DNA of 64,000 nucleotides. Source: Planctomycetaceae bacterium (GTDB lineage: Bacteria > Planctomycetota > Planctomycetia > Pirellulales > Thermoguttaceae). The notes beneath the pieces were generated by a model. It saw only the letters and a program-made list of their open reading frames with translations. It was not told the origin of the DNA and searched no databases. Shown here one piece after another: positions 1 through 9,543 of this stretch. How positions within the stretch are numbered: the first letter of the stretch is position 1; every line of letters begins with the position of its first letter. The stretch spans positions 1 through 64,000 of the forward strand of contig JAIRYX010000448.1 of NCBI GenBank assembly GCA_031267635.1. Reading direction: 5' to 3'. The position numbers and the translations under genes were made by a program.

Positions 1-408
1 ACTCACTTACCGCAAAAACGCCCAAAAACATGACGCAGTTTAATCGTTGTTCTCATTTTAATAAAAGGCAATTTCGTGACTTGGCGCTACCACACATTTT
101 TGTCAAGTCGAGGAGAGAATCATTAAGCATGAAGTTTGTCGAGCGTATCAAATCGCCATTAACTTAATCCCAGCAACGCTTTCTTGAACTCCTCTGTGGT
201 CCCGCACGTGCGGCTATTCGCCTCCCGCCGTCGTACTGTATGCGATACAATCGCTACAATCAACACCTTCCCGTTTTTGAAAACATGCTTTACCATCGTT
301 TTGACAAAAATAACCTCTACTACCTTTTTCTACCTGTCGATAACAAAAAGTAACGTTTCAATTTTTTTGATAATTCGCAGCATCTTTTGAAAATTTTCAG
401 GGAAGAAA
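1..408. other. Intergenic leader, nothing recognised
   Basis: No gene can be supported here. The short open frames lack ribosome binding sites and resemble nothing I know. The last ~100 bases are AT-rich and end in AGGGAAG just before the TolC-like gene, so they probably hold its promoter and ribosome binding site, but no clear -35/-10 pair stands out. Confidence 0.4.
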
Positions 409-1809
409 ATGACAATGAGAAACAAATTGGGATTCGCCAAATGCTCGACAATATTGTTGTCGATGTGTCTGATTTTCTTGGGGACGGAAACAGCAACAAA
501 AGTTTATGGACAGGTTGCAAGAGGCGTTCCCGCGTTCAACGGCAAAAACAGCGAGATTCTTCGTTACGCACCGACTCCGCCGCCTCAAATCCAAATGTTT
601 CACTTGCCGTCCGACGTTCCCAAAGATGTTAATTCGCACCAAACGATTTCCATTCAGGAAATTTGCGACCTCGCGTTAAGTCGTCATCCGGCGATTGTTC
701 AAGCGTCGCGGCAAATGGAAGCGTATCGGGGAAGTTGGGTTCAAGCCGGATTGAAAGAAAACCCGACCATTGGTTATTCCGCAGAGGAAGTCGGCGGACA
801 AAATCATGCCGGGCGGCAAGGAATCGCGTTTTCTTATGAACATATTTCCAAGCAAAAATTAACAGCAAGGCAAAACGCCGCGAATGCCGAGTATCTGGCG
901 GCAAGAGAACAGTTGCAGCTTCAGCGTCAAAAGGTCATGAACGACGCGACGCTTGCCGGTTATCGTCTTTTGATTGCATCGCAAAAAGAGCGTCTCACCG
1001 GCGAACTCTTAAAAATTGCCGAAATGACCGCGTCGTCTGCCGAAAGTTTGTCGAAAGCACAGGAGACGCAAAAAACAGATTTCCTTCAAGCGAGAGTTGA
1101 GAAAAACCGTGTTCGTATCGCATTAAACGACGCTACGATTGAACGTGACGCCGCATCGAAAAACCTTGCCGTACTGATCGGATTTCCGACAGACGCATCG
1201 CTTGAAATCACCGATTCGCTTGACGTTTTGCCGGTTGAGATCAATGAAGAAGAAATTTATCGCCAAATCATGACGGACAGCCCGCTGTTGAAACGCGCGT
1301 ATGCCGAGTATGAAGCCGCGAAAGCAAAACTCCTCAAAGAGCGAAACGAAGCGGGAATCAATGTCAGCACGACAGGAAGCGTTTTATTCAACACGTCGGA
1401 AAATCAAACGGAAGCATCATTAGGAATTTCCATTCCGCTCCGCATCAATAACAAAAATCAAGGAAACATCATGCAAGCCAATTCGGAAGTGTTAGCGTCA
1501 ACGGCAAGTATTGAGCGGATAAAAAACTCGTTGACGTCCGAATTTCAAAATCAATTTGCTCAATATAAAACCGCGAGACAACGTGTTTTACTGTATCAAA
1601 AAGAGGTGATTAAAGAATCGGAAGAATCTTTGAACATCACCAAATTAGCATACGAACATGGCGAATGCGGTTACATTGAATTACTCAACGCACAACGAAC
1701 TATGTTTGCCGTTCAAATCGAATGTTTGGACAACATCGGTTTATTATTCGACCAAAGCGTCAAACTCAACGGATTTTTACTGCAAAATGCGTATTCGCCG
1801 ACGGAATGA
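409..1809 (+). CDS. TolC/CzcC-family outer membrane efflux protein
   Basis: This 466-residue protein is a likely outer-membrane channel of a tripartite export system. It begins with a hydrophobic signal segment (about residues 10-33). The rest shows the two-fold repeat of the OEP family: long amphipathic, Gln/Ala/Glu-rich helices around residues 90-260 and again 280-450, with the typical QEICDLALSRHP opening and the late YEHGECGYIELLNAQRT segment seen in CusC/CzcC proteins. Length fits the family. Two in-frame ATGs six bases apart (409 and 415) both sit behind AGGGAAG; the second has the better spacing. No adaptor or RND/ABC pump gene follows, so partners must lie upstream of the window or elsewhere. 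The substrate (metal or drug) cannot be told from sequence. Confidence 0.88.
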   Translation: MTMRNKLGFAKCSTILLSMCLIFLGTETATKVYGQVARGVPAFNGKNSEILRYAPTPPPQIQMFHLPSDVPKDVNSHQTISIQEICDLALSRHPAIVQASRQMEAYRGSWVQAGLKENPTIGYSAEEVGGQNHAGRQGIAFSYEHISKQKLTARQNAANAEYLAAREQLQLQRQKVMNDATLAGYRLLIASQKERLTGELLKIAEMTASSAESLSKAQETQKTDFLQARVEKNRVRIALNDATIERDAASKNLAVLIGFPTDASLEITDSLDVLPVEINEEEIYRQIMTDSPLLKRAYAEYEAAKAKLLKERNEAGINVSTTGSVLFNTSENQTEASLGISIPLRINNKNQGNIMQANSEVLASTASIERIKNSLTSEFQNQFAQYKTARQRVLLYQKEVIKESEESLNITKLAYEHGECGYIELLNAQRTMFAVQIECLDNIGLLFDQSVKLNGFLLQNAYSPTE

Positions 1810-2028
1810 TATAATAATCGGCGATGGTTGGTAATGCGTTTGGTTGTAGTATTCGCTCTTTTTCACGGAGGATCGCATCTGTTCCGTGTTCGCCGCGAAC
1901 ACTGTTCTCTTTGATTTCTTTGCGAAGCTCCTCGACGCATTGTTCGGCGTTATCCGCACACCGATTGGCAGACAAGGGCGATTCGTCAGGTCGGTTTGAC
2001 CAGTCAGCACGATCAAGACGGTGGATGT

Positions 2029-2526
2029 TCAGAGTTCTTTCAAGAGTTGCAAAATCGTTTTTCCGACAACCGGATGTTGCATGTCCGGTGCGATTTCCGC
2101 CGCCGGTTCCAGCACAAAACGTCGTTCCGTCATTTGCGGATGTGGTACAATCAAGTGTTCCGTTCGCAAAATACAATTTCCAAACAACAACAAATCAAGA
2201 TCAATCGTGCGCGATCCCCAGCGTTCATTTCGAACACGTCCGAGTTGTTGTTCAATATCAAGCATCGTTTGTAGCAACGCGAACGGTTCCAATTCGGTTT
2301 CCAATAATCCGGCGGCGTTCAAATACATTGGCGGCATTTTTTTCGGTGGTAACTCTTCCGCAACTAGCGGTTCCGTTTCATAAAATCTACTAATTTTTCG
2401 CGGAACAACTCCATGAATTTTACTCAACAATTTCCATGCGCAAGTTAAAGCTTCTGCACGATTACCAAGATTCGAGCCAAGTCCAATCAAAACACTTTGG
2501 AAATTTGCAGGGCGTTGATGATTCAT
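2029..2526 (-). CDS. folK: HPPK, 6-hydroxymethyl-7,8-dihydropterin pyrophosphokinase
   Basis: FolK transfers pyrophosphate from ATP to 6-hydroxymethyl-7,8-dihydropterin, the step before dihydropteroate synthase in folate synthesis. The 165-residue protein has the expected opening (LIGLGSNLGNR, about residues 13-23), the FYETEP substrate loop, and the family signature RWGSRTIDLDLLLFG near residue 110. Length matches the family. It stands alone, converging on the TolC-like gene; folP is about 56 kb away on the other strand, so folate genes are scattered here. The roughly 220 bases between the two stop codons show no convincing gene. Confidence 0.93.
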   Translation of the reverse strand: MNHQRPANFQSVLIGLGSNLGNRAEALTCAWKLLSKIHGVVPRKISRFYETEPLVAEELPPKKMPPMYLNAAGLLETELEPFALLQTMLDIEQQLGRVRNERWGSRTIDLDLLLFGNCILRTEHLIVPHPQMTERRFVLEPAAEIAPDMQHPVVGKTILQLLKEL

Positions 2527-2862
2527 ATAAGATTACATAGATTCATTGAGTGGTTATCGAACAAGTCTATTTGACCTGTATGCTCCTCACGGTTACGTTG
2601 TCGGTTTTCTGAAATGAAGATTGACCGTGATTTTACAGTATATCAAGGCAACAGTATATCCAGACATATAAAAACCGAAATTTACAGTGCGACGAGCATA
2701 ACCGCTCTCGTATATTTTTTATTTTTTCCAATGGAAAGTGATTTTTCGTAACTCTTCAGTCGTTCCAAGCCAAGAAATCCATGCTTGAGTAATGGTAGAG
2801 TTACAGTCAATTTTACCGGAAAGTATTATTATTGCAGCCCTGATTTATAGTATAAATAATTC
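2527..2862. repeat. Intergenic repeat block (R4-like and R1 palindrome)
   Basis: The stretch between folK and the tandem array carries pieces of two dispersed families. Around 2570-2695 lies a degenerate R4-like segment (GTATGCTCCTCAC at one side, GACGAGCATAAC at the other). From 2748 to 2804 is an R1 palindrome: left arm GTAACTCTTCAGTCG and right arm ending AGAGTTAC. It is followed by a short R2 start (GCAGCCCTGATTTATAG). Copies of R1 and R2 recur at many intergenic sites in the window. Confidence 0.6.
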
Positions 2863-3157
2863 GGGACACACCCCAACGGCTCTGGGACATGTCCCAACGG
2901 TTTTGGGACTTATCCCAACGGTTTTGGGACTTATCCCAACGGTTTTGGGACTTATCCCAACGGTTTTGGGACTTGTCCCAACGGCTCTGGGACTTATCCC
3001 AACGGCTCTGGGATTTATCCCAACGGCTCTGGGACTTATCCCAACGGCTCCGGGACTTATCCCAACGGTTCTGGGACTTATCCCAACGGCTCTGGGACTT
3101 ATCCCAACGGCTCCGGGACTTATCCCAACGACTCCGACATGTCCCAACGGCTACGGA
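2863..3157. repeat. 21-bp tandem repeat array, about 14 units
   Basis: About fourteen near-identical 21-bp units of the form CCCAACGGNTNTGGGACTTAT follow one another. Because the unit is seven codons long, open frames run through on both strands (for example VPTALGL-type repeats), but these are by-products of periodicity with no ribosome binding site or family match. Each unit is self-complementary: TGGGA-CTTA-TCCCA and CCCAA-CGGTT-TTGGG can both form short stems. The left flank TAAATAATTCGGGA is shared, inverted, with the second array of the same unit near 49.1-49.25 kb. This lies about 125 bp downstream of the dnaB stop. Confidence 0.92.
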
Positions 3158-3283
3158 TTAAGCGACAGCAGGCAAGAGAAGTGCAATCAAAATTCCAATG
3201 ATTGCAATCACCACAAGTAATTCGACAACAACCGAACTTTCTGATTATTTCAGGTTGGTTGTTGATGTTGCAAAGGCATTGAT

Positions 3284-4741
3284 TCAAAACACATTCGGAT
3301 CGCCGAAATCTTCGTTGCCTTGAAATTGCGTAAATTCGGCGTATTCTTCCGGCGAAGATTCCGCGAGATTGGCGAAGAGCGTAAATTCACCGATCCATGC
3401 AAGTTTTATGTCGCCGACCGGACCGTTTCGCTGTTTGGCAATCATTATTTCCGCCTGACCGATGATCCCCATTTCTTCCGCGTCTTCGCGTTTGTGATAA
3501 TATTCTTCACGATGCACGAACATCACCACGTCTGCGTCTTGTTCGATTGCGCCGGACTCGCGCAGGTGGCTGAGACGCGGGCGATTGTCTTTCGTTGCTT
3601 CCGCCCCGCGGTTTAACTGCGCGAGACAAAGCACCGGCACATTTAATTCGCGGGCAAGCCCTTTGAGCCGCCTCGCCATTTTCGCGACCTGTTCCTGACG
3701 CGGGTCAAGCGGATTATCCGCCTCAATCAATCCAAGATAGTCAATGACAATCAATCCCAAATCTTCTTGACGCTTGATGCGCCGAGCGACCGCCGCGATT
3801 TCGGTGACGGTTTGCCCCGGCTTGTCGTCGATGAAAAGCGGCGCCGCGCTCAATTCGCCCGACGCTTTTGCCAGAGCTTGACGGTCGGCAGTAGCCAACA
3901 TTCCGGTTCGCAATTTATGCGCATCGACGCGTCCGCGACAGCAAAGCATACGTTGCGCCAATTCGATTCTCGCCATTTCGAGACTGAAGACAACTGTTGT
4001 TTTCTTTTGTTCCACCGCAACATGATCGGCAATATTCATCGCAAAAGCGGTTTTTCCCATACTGGGTCGCGCGGCAAGAATCAGCAGCTCCGAACCGTGC
4101 AAACCGCCGGTCATCGAATCAATATCAGTAAAGCCGGTTGGAATACCGTCCGCGCCGCCGTTTTCCATCCGCGAATCGAGAATGCGAAACGTTTCCATCA
4201 AGACGTCATGCATTCGGACGGCTTGATTATTGTTGCGGTCATCGTTGATGGCGAAAATCCGTTCTTCGGCGCGGTTGACCAAATCGCGCGGCGCATGTTC
4301 CGGCTCGTAAGCGTCGTGCAGAATTTCAGAACTTGCGTGAATCAAATCCCGTAAAACCGCCTTGTCGCGGATAATTTTCGCGTAATGCACCGCGTTTGCG
4401 GTAACGCGAACTTCCTGCATCAACTCGGCAAGATACGCCTCGCCGCCGACCGCTTCAAAATCGCCCGATGTTTTAAGCTGTTCGACCAGCAACGTCAGGT
4501 CAATTCCCGAGCCGGATGTGTGCATTTGCAACAGCGTTTCGTAAATTTTTCGGTTCGCTTCGGCGTAAAAATCGGAAGGACGAACAAGAACGGCGAGATC
4601 GTCGCAGACTTCCGGGTCGAGTAAAATCGCGCCGACAATGCCGCGCTCCGCCTCAATACTTTGCGGCGGCAAACGGTCGAACATCATTAAACTTTTTTGC
4701 TCGCCGGATTGTTCTGATTTACGGTTCTTTGTTTTTGACAT
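3284..4741 (-). CDS. dnaB: Replicative DNA helicase DnaB
   Basis: DnaB is the hexameric 5'-3' helicase that drives the replication fork. The 485-residue protein has the N-terminal primase-interacting domain (about 20-125, starting LPPQSIEAERGIVGAIL), a linker, and the RecA-like C-terminal domain from about 195. Walker A is ARPSMGKT (224-231), Walker B is the LIVIDYLGLI segment, and the SHLRESGAIEQDADVV region follows. No intein interrupts it. The start ATG lies only about a dozen bases from an R4 repeat, so the repeat forms the 5' leader. No DnaC or other replication gene is adjacent. Confidence 0.97.
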   Translation of the reverse strand: MSKTKNRKSEQSGEQKSLMMFDRLPPQSIEAERGIVGAILLDPEVCDDLAVLVRPSDFYAEANRKIYETLLQMHTSGSGIDLTLLVEQLKTSGDFEAVGGEAYLAELMQEVRVTANAVHYAKIIRDKAVLRDLIHASSEILHDAYEPEHAPRDLVNRAEERIFAINDDRNNNQAVRMHDVLMETFRILDSRMENGGADGIPTGFTDIDSMTGGLHGSELLILAARPSMGKTAFAMNIADHVAVEQKKTTVVFSLEMARIELAQRMLCCRGRVDAHKLRTGMLATADRQALAKASGELSAAPLFIDDKPGQTVTEIAAVARRIKRQEDLGLIVIDYLGLIEADNPLDPRQEQVAKMARRLKGLARELNVPVLCLAQLNRGAEATKDNRPRLSHLRESGAIEQDADVVMFVHREEYYHKREDAEEMGIIGQAEIMIAKQRNGPVGDIKLAWIGEFTLFANLAESSPEEYAEFTQFQGNEDFGDPNVF

Positions 4742-4753
4742 GGAATTGTTCTT

Positions 4754-4988
4754 ATATACTCCTCACACTTGAAATCTCGACTTTTAAGACAGCGCTGATC
4801 GTTCATCACATCCCCAAAGTTCCCTTTTTTGATGAAAGCCGAATTTTAAAGGGTGAGGAGTATATTTTGAATATTCGATTTTCATTAAAAAAGGGACGTT
4901 AAGGACATGAGAGACATTGGGGACAGATAAACGAGAAACGCTACCTTAAAAGATAAACGCTGCCTTAAAAACAAATTTTCAATTGGGA
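4754..4988. repeat. R4 repeat with terminal inverted repeats, plus second copy
   Basis: A ~110-bp element upstream of dnaB is bounded by perfect inverted ends: ATATACTCCTCAC on the left and GTGAGGAGTATAT on the right (4754-4866). Inside is the reverse complement of the R4 core (TTTTAAGACAGCG). A second, overlapping copy in the other orientation continues to about 4988, with R6-like GGGACGTTAAGGACATGAG and a duplicated CGCTRCCTTAAAA. Other R4 copies lie near 8383-8488, 17462-17569, 34283-34399 and 35660-35757. The layout resembles a small non-autonomous inverted-repeat (MITE-like) element. Confidence 0.7.
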
Positions 4989-5021
4989 TGAATCAATTTG
5001 TTTCATTCCACATCATTGTCA

Positions 5022-6218
5022 TTATTTTTCCACAAAAAGATGAATTTTCAAATTGATTTGATCCAGCAGAACCACTTTGTTATTGGGAAGAATATGCGCT
5101 TTGAGGATGGGAACAAGCATGTTTTCATTGTCCAAATTCCATTCCTTTTTTATGCCGGGATTCCAGCCGTTTGATGGATGCGGTAGGGCGTAAAAGGTTT
5201 TTGGCGACGCCAGTAATGATTGAAATGTATGTTCCGGCGTGAAAACTTTGACGCGATTCACGTCTTTTTCAATAGTCAAAACGCGCCCGTCTTGAAAAAA
5301 CGCGAGCGAAACCGGATTATTGTTTCCGAAAAATTGATCGGAAAGGTCATTTTCGGAAACGGATCCGTGCGTTCCCCAAACTTGCGGCGACAACCATTGC
5401 CCGTTTTTATCAAACGGTACCAAACAACCGTTTTTTGCGTCGGCAACCCAAAGATTTTTTTGCGGATCAAGAGAAATATCCAGATAAAAATTGTTCGCGC
5501 CGAATCCAGCAAACGGCTTTTTTTCCGCGTCAAGCGTTTTCTCTTTTTCGAGCGTTAAATTCAGTTGTCCGCGTGCGTCAAATCGATAAATTTTATTTTG
5601 CAACGCATCGGCAACCCAAAAATATTCGCTGTCTGCCGCAATTGATGTAAAAAATGCTTCTTCTTTTTTTGGCGCGGAAGCGATGTTGAGCAATTGTCCT
5701 TCGTGGTTATAAACGCCGACGCTGTTACGAAACGTTATCAATAAATTTCCTGAAAATAATTCATCTTCTTTCGGAATCAGCAAATCGGTTGGAATTTCGG
5801 GAAGCGGCGTTTCGTTTTGCTTTTTTCCGTCTTTGGAATAAAGAACGATATGACATTGATTTCCTTGAACATTCAAGCCGCCGACAACAATCTCGTCTTC
5901 CGCCGCCGTCATTGCCATCGGCAAACTAAAATCATCGGAAATGCTGAACGACGTTTCGGCAAAAAATCCGAGCATCGTGTCTGGGAACGATTGTTGGGCA
6001 ATTCGTTGATTTTCCTGAACCGGTTTCGCTTTGCCGGGAATAAAATAAATCGCCAAAAAACCGATAACAAGACAAAACAAGAACACACTAATCAACGGCG
6101 TATAAGAATGTTGTTTGTGTTTTTGAAGAATTTTTTTCAAAATTTTGAACGTATCTCTTCGCGTTGGTTCAACGTCGTCAATTGGTTTGTCTTGAGGATT
6201 CGTATCTTGTTTGAGCAT
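5022..6218 (-). CDS. Membrane-anchored beta-propeller (NHL-like) protein
   Basis: The 398-residue protein has a cytoplasmic N-terminus of about 40 residues, one transmembrane helix (about 42-61, TPLISVFLFCLVIGFLAIYF) and a large external region. That region contains repeated blade-like strands of the NHL type, such as YFWVADALQNKIYRFDARGQ and LWVADAKNGCLVPFDKNGQ, so it probably folds as a six-bladed propeller. No catalytic residues are evident and the ligand is unknown. It is a single gene, followed by the heparinase-like gene's 3' side on the same strand with no operon link. A distantly similar propeller protein is encoded at 19.3-21.9 kb. Confidence 0.65.
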   Translation of the reverse strand: MLKQDTNPQDKPIDDVEPTRRDTFKILKKILQKHKQHSYTPLISVFLFCLVIGFLAIYFIPGKAKPVQENQRIAQQSFPDTMLGFFAETSFSISDDFSLPMAMTAAEDEIVVGGLNVQGNQCHIVLYSKDGKKQNETPLPEIPTDLLIPKEDELFSGNLLITFRNSVGVYNHEGQLLNIASAPKKEEAFFTSIAADSEYFWVADALQNKIYRFDARGQLNLTLEKEKTLDAEKKPFAGFGANNFYLDISLDPQKNLWVADAKNGCLVPFDKNGQWLSPQVWGTHGSVSENDLSDQFFGNNNPVSLAFFQDGRVLTIEKDVNRVKVFTPEHTFQSLLASPKTFYALPHPSNGWNPGIKKEWNLDNENMLVPILKAHILPNNKVVLLDQINLKIHLFVEK

Positions 6219-6311
6219 TTTCGTTGCAACTTAATAAAAATAGATTTGAATGACCAATGAATTGGGCAACGGTCAGCGTCGCCCTTACAATTATGTTTTC
6301 GTTACGCCGTT

Positions 6312-8339
6312 TTATTTTTTCTTTTCTTCCGTTTTTTCTGTCGGAAAATATTTTTCAATCAACGCCGCCGACGCGGGAGTTATCACTGTAACGACGTCCG
6401 CTTTTTTTGACGGCGCCACATTGGAAAACGCAAGGCGTTTCGGTTTGACTTTGCTGCCCGACAGGTTTTCGTCGATTTCCGTTTGCTCGTATTTTAAGAA
6501 CATCGGATTGACTTCGTTCCGCAAACTTACCGTAACCAGCACCGCTTCTTCCGCGTTGTTACCGATAAGTAATTCCAGCGATTCCGCTTGGTCGGCGGCG
6601 GTGATTTTGACGACGTTGCTGAATGTAATCAACGCTGTTTCAAACGTTCCCGCATCTTCCAACGCAATATGATCTAAAACAAGCAACTCTCCGCCCGCAT
6701 GTTTTTCGCCGTTTGCTCCATTGTCCGTACGATTGAAAAAGATTGTTCGTGTCAATTCCTTCAAACCCTTGACAGAATATGCGCTCGACAAATCTATAGC
6801 GAATTTGTCTTCTGTATCGGTAAATGATTTTTCAAGAATTATTCCTTTGGCTTTTGAGCCGGTTTGTTGCAGCGTGCCGTTGATTCGCGGTACATCATGT
6901 CCAAACGAATTAATAACGTTACTGTCGTAACGCTTGCCGCTGAATGTTCGGCTGGTGTAAACTTCACCGCCCGGATCGACTAACGGCGTGCCGCCGCCAA
7001 GTGACACGATATAAGAACCGACGTCGTTATGGTTGTGATGTTCGTTGTTATGTCCCGCTTTAATGCTGAACGACAAACGTTTCGGGTCGTTGTTCATTGC
7101 CCATGCAATTAAAATTCCCGCATCGGCAAAATCATGCCGCAACGCCGAACCTGTTTTCAGTTCGCCAATATCACGGGAAGTCGCGGTGTTCGGAAATCCC
7201 ATCGTACCAAACAATGAAAGAGCTGTTCCGCCGCGCCCGATAAATTGCGTCTCTTGGTAATCCGGCAAGCCGAGCGAAAGTCGATGATTCATGTATTTCA
7301 TGATCGTGGAATCCGGTTTCGCGTAAGGAGAGCAATCAGCGTAAGCCGCGTAAACGCCCGGCGCGATTTGCATATGGACTCCGAATAACGCAACGTCGCG
7401 GATAATCGGCGAACTGAAGAAATTGACCTTGCCGTCGGTCGCCTGCAAAACGGTTTCGCCCATGTAAACATAGTGTCCGAAACCGTAATTCCAATATCCT
7501 ATTCCTTCGCTGCAATAACCGTCTTTTGTGAAACCGTTTAAAAAGTATTCCTTGTTTTTCTCCGCTGCCGCGATATAAAACGCCCGCCGCGCCGGATCGT
7601 CAATTAATGCAATCGCCGCACCGACGACTCCAGCATGACACACGGCATTCCAATTATTGGTTGTGGTAATCCACCAGTTATCGCGCGAACCGTTTTTCTC
7701 GCCCTGAATGGATTTTTCATAAGGAGCAAATGTCCGCCGTTCAACATTGTCACGAATCAATTTTCGTGTTTCCGGCGAGAGTTTGTTTTGCAGCCAATAA
7801 TCCGCCGTCGCAAGCTGCCAACTTGTGTCCGAAGAAGCAAGATCAATATAAGTCACCTCGCCTTTATAAATTCGCGCTGATGAGTCATGTGCCGGCAAAA
7901 CCCACGACGGATCGGCGCATACGGCGCGAATTGCTTCTTCAATTGCCGGAAGAAAACGTTCTTTGTTTTCAAAACATTCACCCAAAATCAGCGAGTTAAT
8001 TCGTCCGTATTTGCGTCCGCGCACATTTTGATAATTGTTGCGGTTGCCGGTCTCGTAATAATCCATGTACAGCGATTCCGGCGTTTCGGGAATCGGCGAC
8101 TTCATAATGTTTTCGGCATTTTTGATAATCGCCGGAACGTCAAACGATGTTTTGAGTGCATCCCATTTTTCCCGGTTGGTAATCGGCTGACCAACGCCTT
8201 GCGCTTTCGCAGGCAAAAATGCTTGGATTTCTTCGGCGCGTTTTTCAATTTGAGTAAACTGTTCTTTGTTTTGAGCAAAAACCGCAATCGTTAAACACAG
8301 AAATAATAAAATTGTTGTTGTAAATTTTTTGTAGTTCAT
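6312..8339 (-). CDS. Secreted heparinase II/III-like polysaccharide lyase
   Basis: This 675-residue protein probably cleaves uronic-acid polysaccharides by beta-elimination outside the cytoplasm. Residues 1-22 form a classical signal peptide ending in VFAQ. An alpha-helical toroid region (about 90-390) includes the NNWNAVCHAG and GIGYWNYGFGHYVY segments that line the substrate groove in PL families. The C-terminal beta-sandwich carries the HHNHNDVGSYIVSLGG motif (about residue 440) typical of heparinase II/III-type enzymes. The PL family and glycan cannot be fixed by eye. It stands alone, with an R4 repeat in its upstream region. Confidence 0.82.
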   Translation of the reverse strand: MNYKKFTTTILLFLCLTIAVFAQNKEQFTQIEKRAEEIQAFLPAKAQGVGQPITNREKWDALKTSFDVPAIIKNAENIMKSPIPETPESLYMDYYETGNRNNYQNVRGRKYGRINSLILGECFENKERFLPAIEEAIRAVCADPSWVLPAHDSSARIYKGEVTYIDLASSDTSWQLATADYWLQNKLSPETRKLIRDNVERRTFAPYEKSIQGEKNGSRDNWWITTTNNWNAVCHAGVVGAAIALIDDPARRAFYIAAAEKNKEYFLNGFTKDGYCSEGIGYWNYGFGHYVYMGETVLQATDGKVNFFSSPIIRDVALFGVHMQIAPGVYAAYADCSPYAKPDSTIMKYMNHRLSLGLPDYQETQFIGRGGTALSLFGTMGFPNTATSRDIGELKTGSALRHDFADAGILIAWAMNNDPKRLSFSIKAGHNNEHHNHNDVGSYIVSLGGGTPLVDPGGEVYTSRTFSGKRYDSNVINSFGHDVPRINGTLQQTGSKAKGIILEKSFTDTEDKFAIDLSSAYSVKGLKELTRTIFFNRTDNGANGEKHAGGELLVLDHIALEDAGTFETALITFSNVVKITAADQAESLELLIGNNAEEAVLVTVSLRNEVNPMFLKYEQTEIDENLSGSKVKPKRLAFSNVAPSKKADVVTVITPASAALIEKYFPTEKTEEKKK

Positions 8340-8649
8340 CGTTTTTTCCTTTTTAATGTGTTGAAACCTCTCTACATTGTCTATGCCTCATACTTGAATA
8401 TTCGTTTTTCATTTTAATAAGGACTTTGGGAACATAGCGAACAATAAACGCTGTCTTAAAAGCCGAAATTTCAAGTACGATGAGTATAAACAAAAAACAA
8501 ATTTTAGCACGAGATACACGAAATTTTTTAAAAGAATTTTTCTAAAAAACTTCGTGTTTTTTCGTACTTTCGTAATGAATTAAACTCTTTCACTTACTGT
8601 TTGTAATATTTTGCTTTTACGGTTCATGGCGATAAAACATTTGAGTTTT
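8340..8649. repeat. Intergenic, R4 repeat copy
   Basis: Between the heparinase-like gene start and the lsrF stop lies one R4 copy at about 8383-8488, with CCTCATACTTGAA at the left, AACGCTGTCTTAAAAG in the middle and TTTCAAGTACGATGAG at the right. The rest is AT-rich. No open frame with a ribosome binding site was found. Confidence 0.6.
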
Positions 8650-9531
8650 TTATCCCTGATTTTTAAGCGTCTGATACAACTCAAACGCTTGATTGGGTTT
8701 GAATCCCTCATGCACAACTGCGCGAACGGCTTTGAGCATAGCGATTGGAGCGTCCGATTGAAAAATATTGCGTCCCATATCAACGCCCGCCGCGCCTTGG
8801 TCAATGGCGCGGTAAGCCATTTCGATCGCGTCACGTTCCGGCAATTTTTTTCCGCCCGCAATGACAATTGGAACCGGCACGGAATTTGTCACTTGCTCAA
8901 AATCTTTATCGCAATAATAGGTCTTAATGACATGCGCGCCGTTTTCCGCACAAACGCGGCTTGCCAACGACAAATAACGGGCGTCGCGCACCAGTTCCTT
9001 GCCGACAGCAGTTACGCCGAGCGATGGAATGCCGTAGCGTGTTCCGAGATCAACCATCTTCGTAAAATTTCGGATTGTCAACGCTTCATGTTTCGGGTCG
9101 CCGACCGCTACCATACACGCCAGTAGCGAGGCGTTCAGCCGCACCGCTTCTTCAATGTCGAGCAAACATTCGTCGTTAAGATAAGTCAGAACCGTCGAAC
9201 CGGCGGAATACCGCAAAGAAATCGGTTTGTTGTATGTTGGCGGAATGACGGATCGCAAAATTCCGCGACAACACATAATACAATCGGCGTACTCCAAGAG
9301 CGGCACGATAGTCAAGTCGATTCGCTCCAATCCCGACGTCGGTCCCATAATGTAACCGTGATCGAAAGCCAGCATCACGGTATGTCCCGATTTCGGGCTA
9401 AAAATCCGCGATAACCGGTCTTTCATTCCCCAGTCGATATGGGCGTTTCCTTTCAGGAAATAGCCCTCGGTCTTCTGCGGAACTCCGATTCCATAAGTTT
9501 TTCCATCAACATTACTATCATTATCCGGCAT
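8650..9531 (-). CDS. lsrF: LsrF-like class I aldolase/thiolase
   Basis: The 293-residue protein matches E. coli LsrF, which transfers an acetyl group from the autoinducer-2 breakdown product 3-hydroxy-5-phosphonooxypentane-2,4-dione to CoA. Shared blocks include DWGMKDRLSRIF, KSGHTVMLAFDHGY, CCRGILRS, AHVIKTYYCDKDFE (with the Schiff-base lysine), PIVIAGGKKLPER and AAGVDMGRNIFQSD. It is the last gene of a minus-strand operon, 12 bases after the preceding hypothetical gene. No lsrK, lsrR, lsrG or transporter is nearby, so an AI-2 role is uncertain. A related DhnA-type aldolase acting on another phosphorylated ketose is a real alternative. Confidence 0.8.
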   Translation of the reverse strand: MPDNDSNVDGKTYGIGVPQKTEGYFLKGNAHIDWGMKDRLSRIFSPKSGHTVMLAFDHGYIMGPTSGLERIDLTIVPLLEYADCIMCCRGILRSVIPPTYNKPISLRYSAGSTVLTYLNDECLLDIEEAVRLNASLLACMVAVGDPKHEALTIRNFTKMVDLGTRYGIPSLGVTAVGKELVRDARYLSLASRVCAENGAHVIKTYYCDKDFEQVTNSVPVPIVIAGGKKLPERDAIEMAYRAIDQGAAGVDMGRNIFQSDAPIAMLKAVRAVVHEGFKPNQAFELYQTLKNQG

Positions 9532-9543
9532 GAGATAACCTTT

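Noticed and set aside
1766..2176. Minus-strand 136-codon frame between folK and the TolC-like gene
   Set aside because: Half of it overlaps folK in another frame and its end overlaps the TolC-like gene. The remaining part (EELRKEIKENS...) looks protein-like but has no start signal or homology I recognise.
2863..3157. CRISPR array
   Set aside because: The units are directly adjacent with no unique spacers, and no cas gene is in the window.
2792..3220. Open frames of 90-142 codons through the 21-bp repeat on both strands
   Set aside because: They exist because the repeat unit is seven codons with no stop in several frames. There is no ribosome binding site, no known repeat-protein family and no conserved start.
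8650..9531. Complete AI-2 (Lsr) uptake and degradation system
   Set aside because: Only the LsrF-like enzyme is present; no transporter, kinase, repressor or LsrG is seen.
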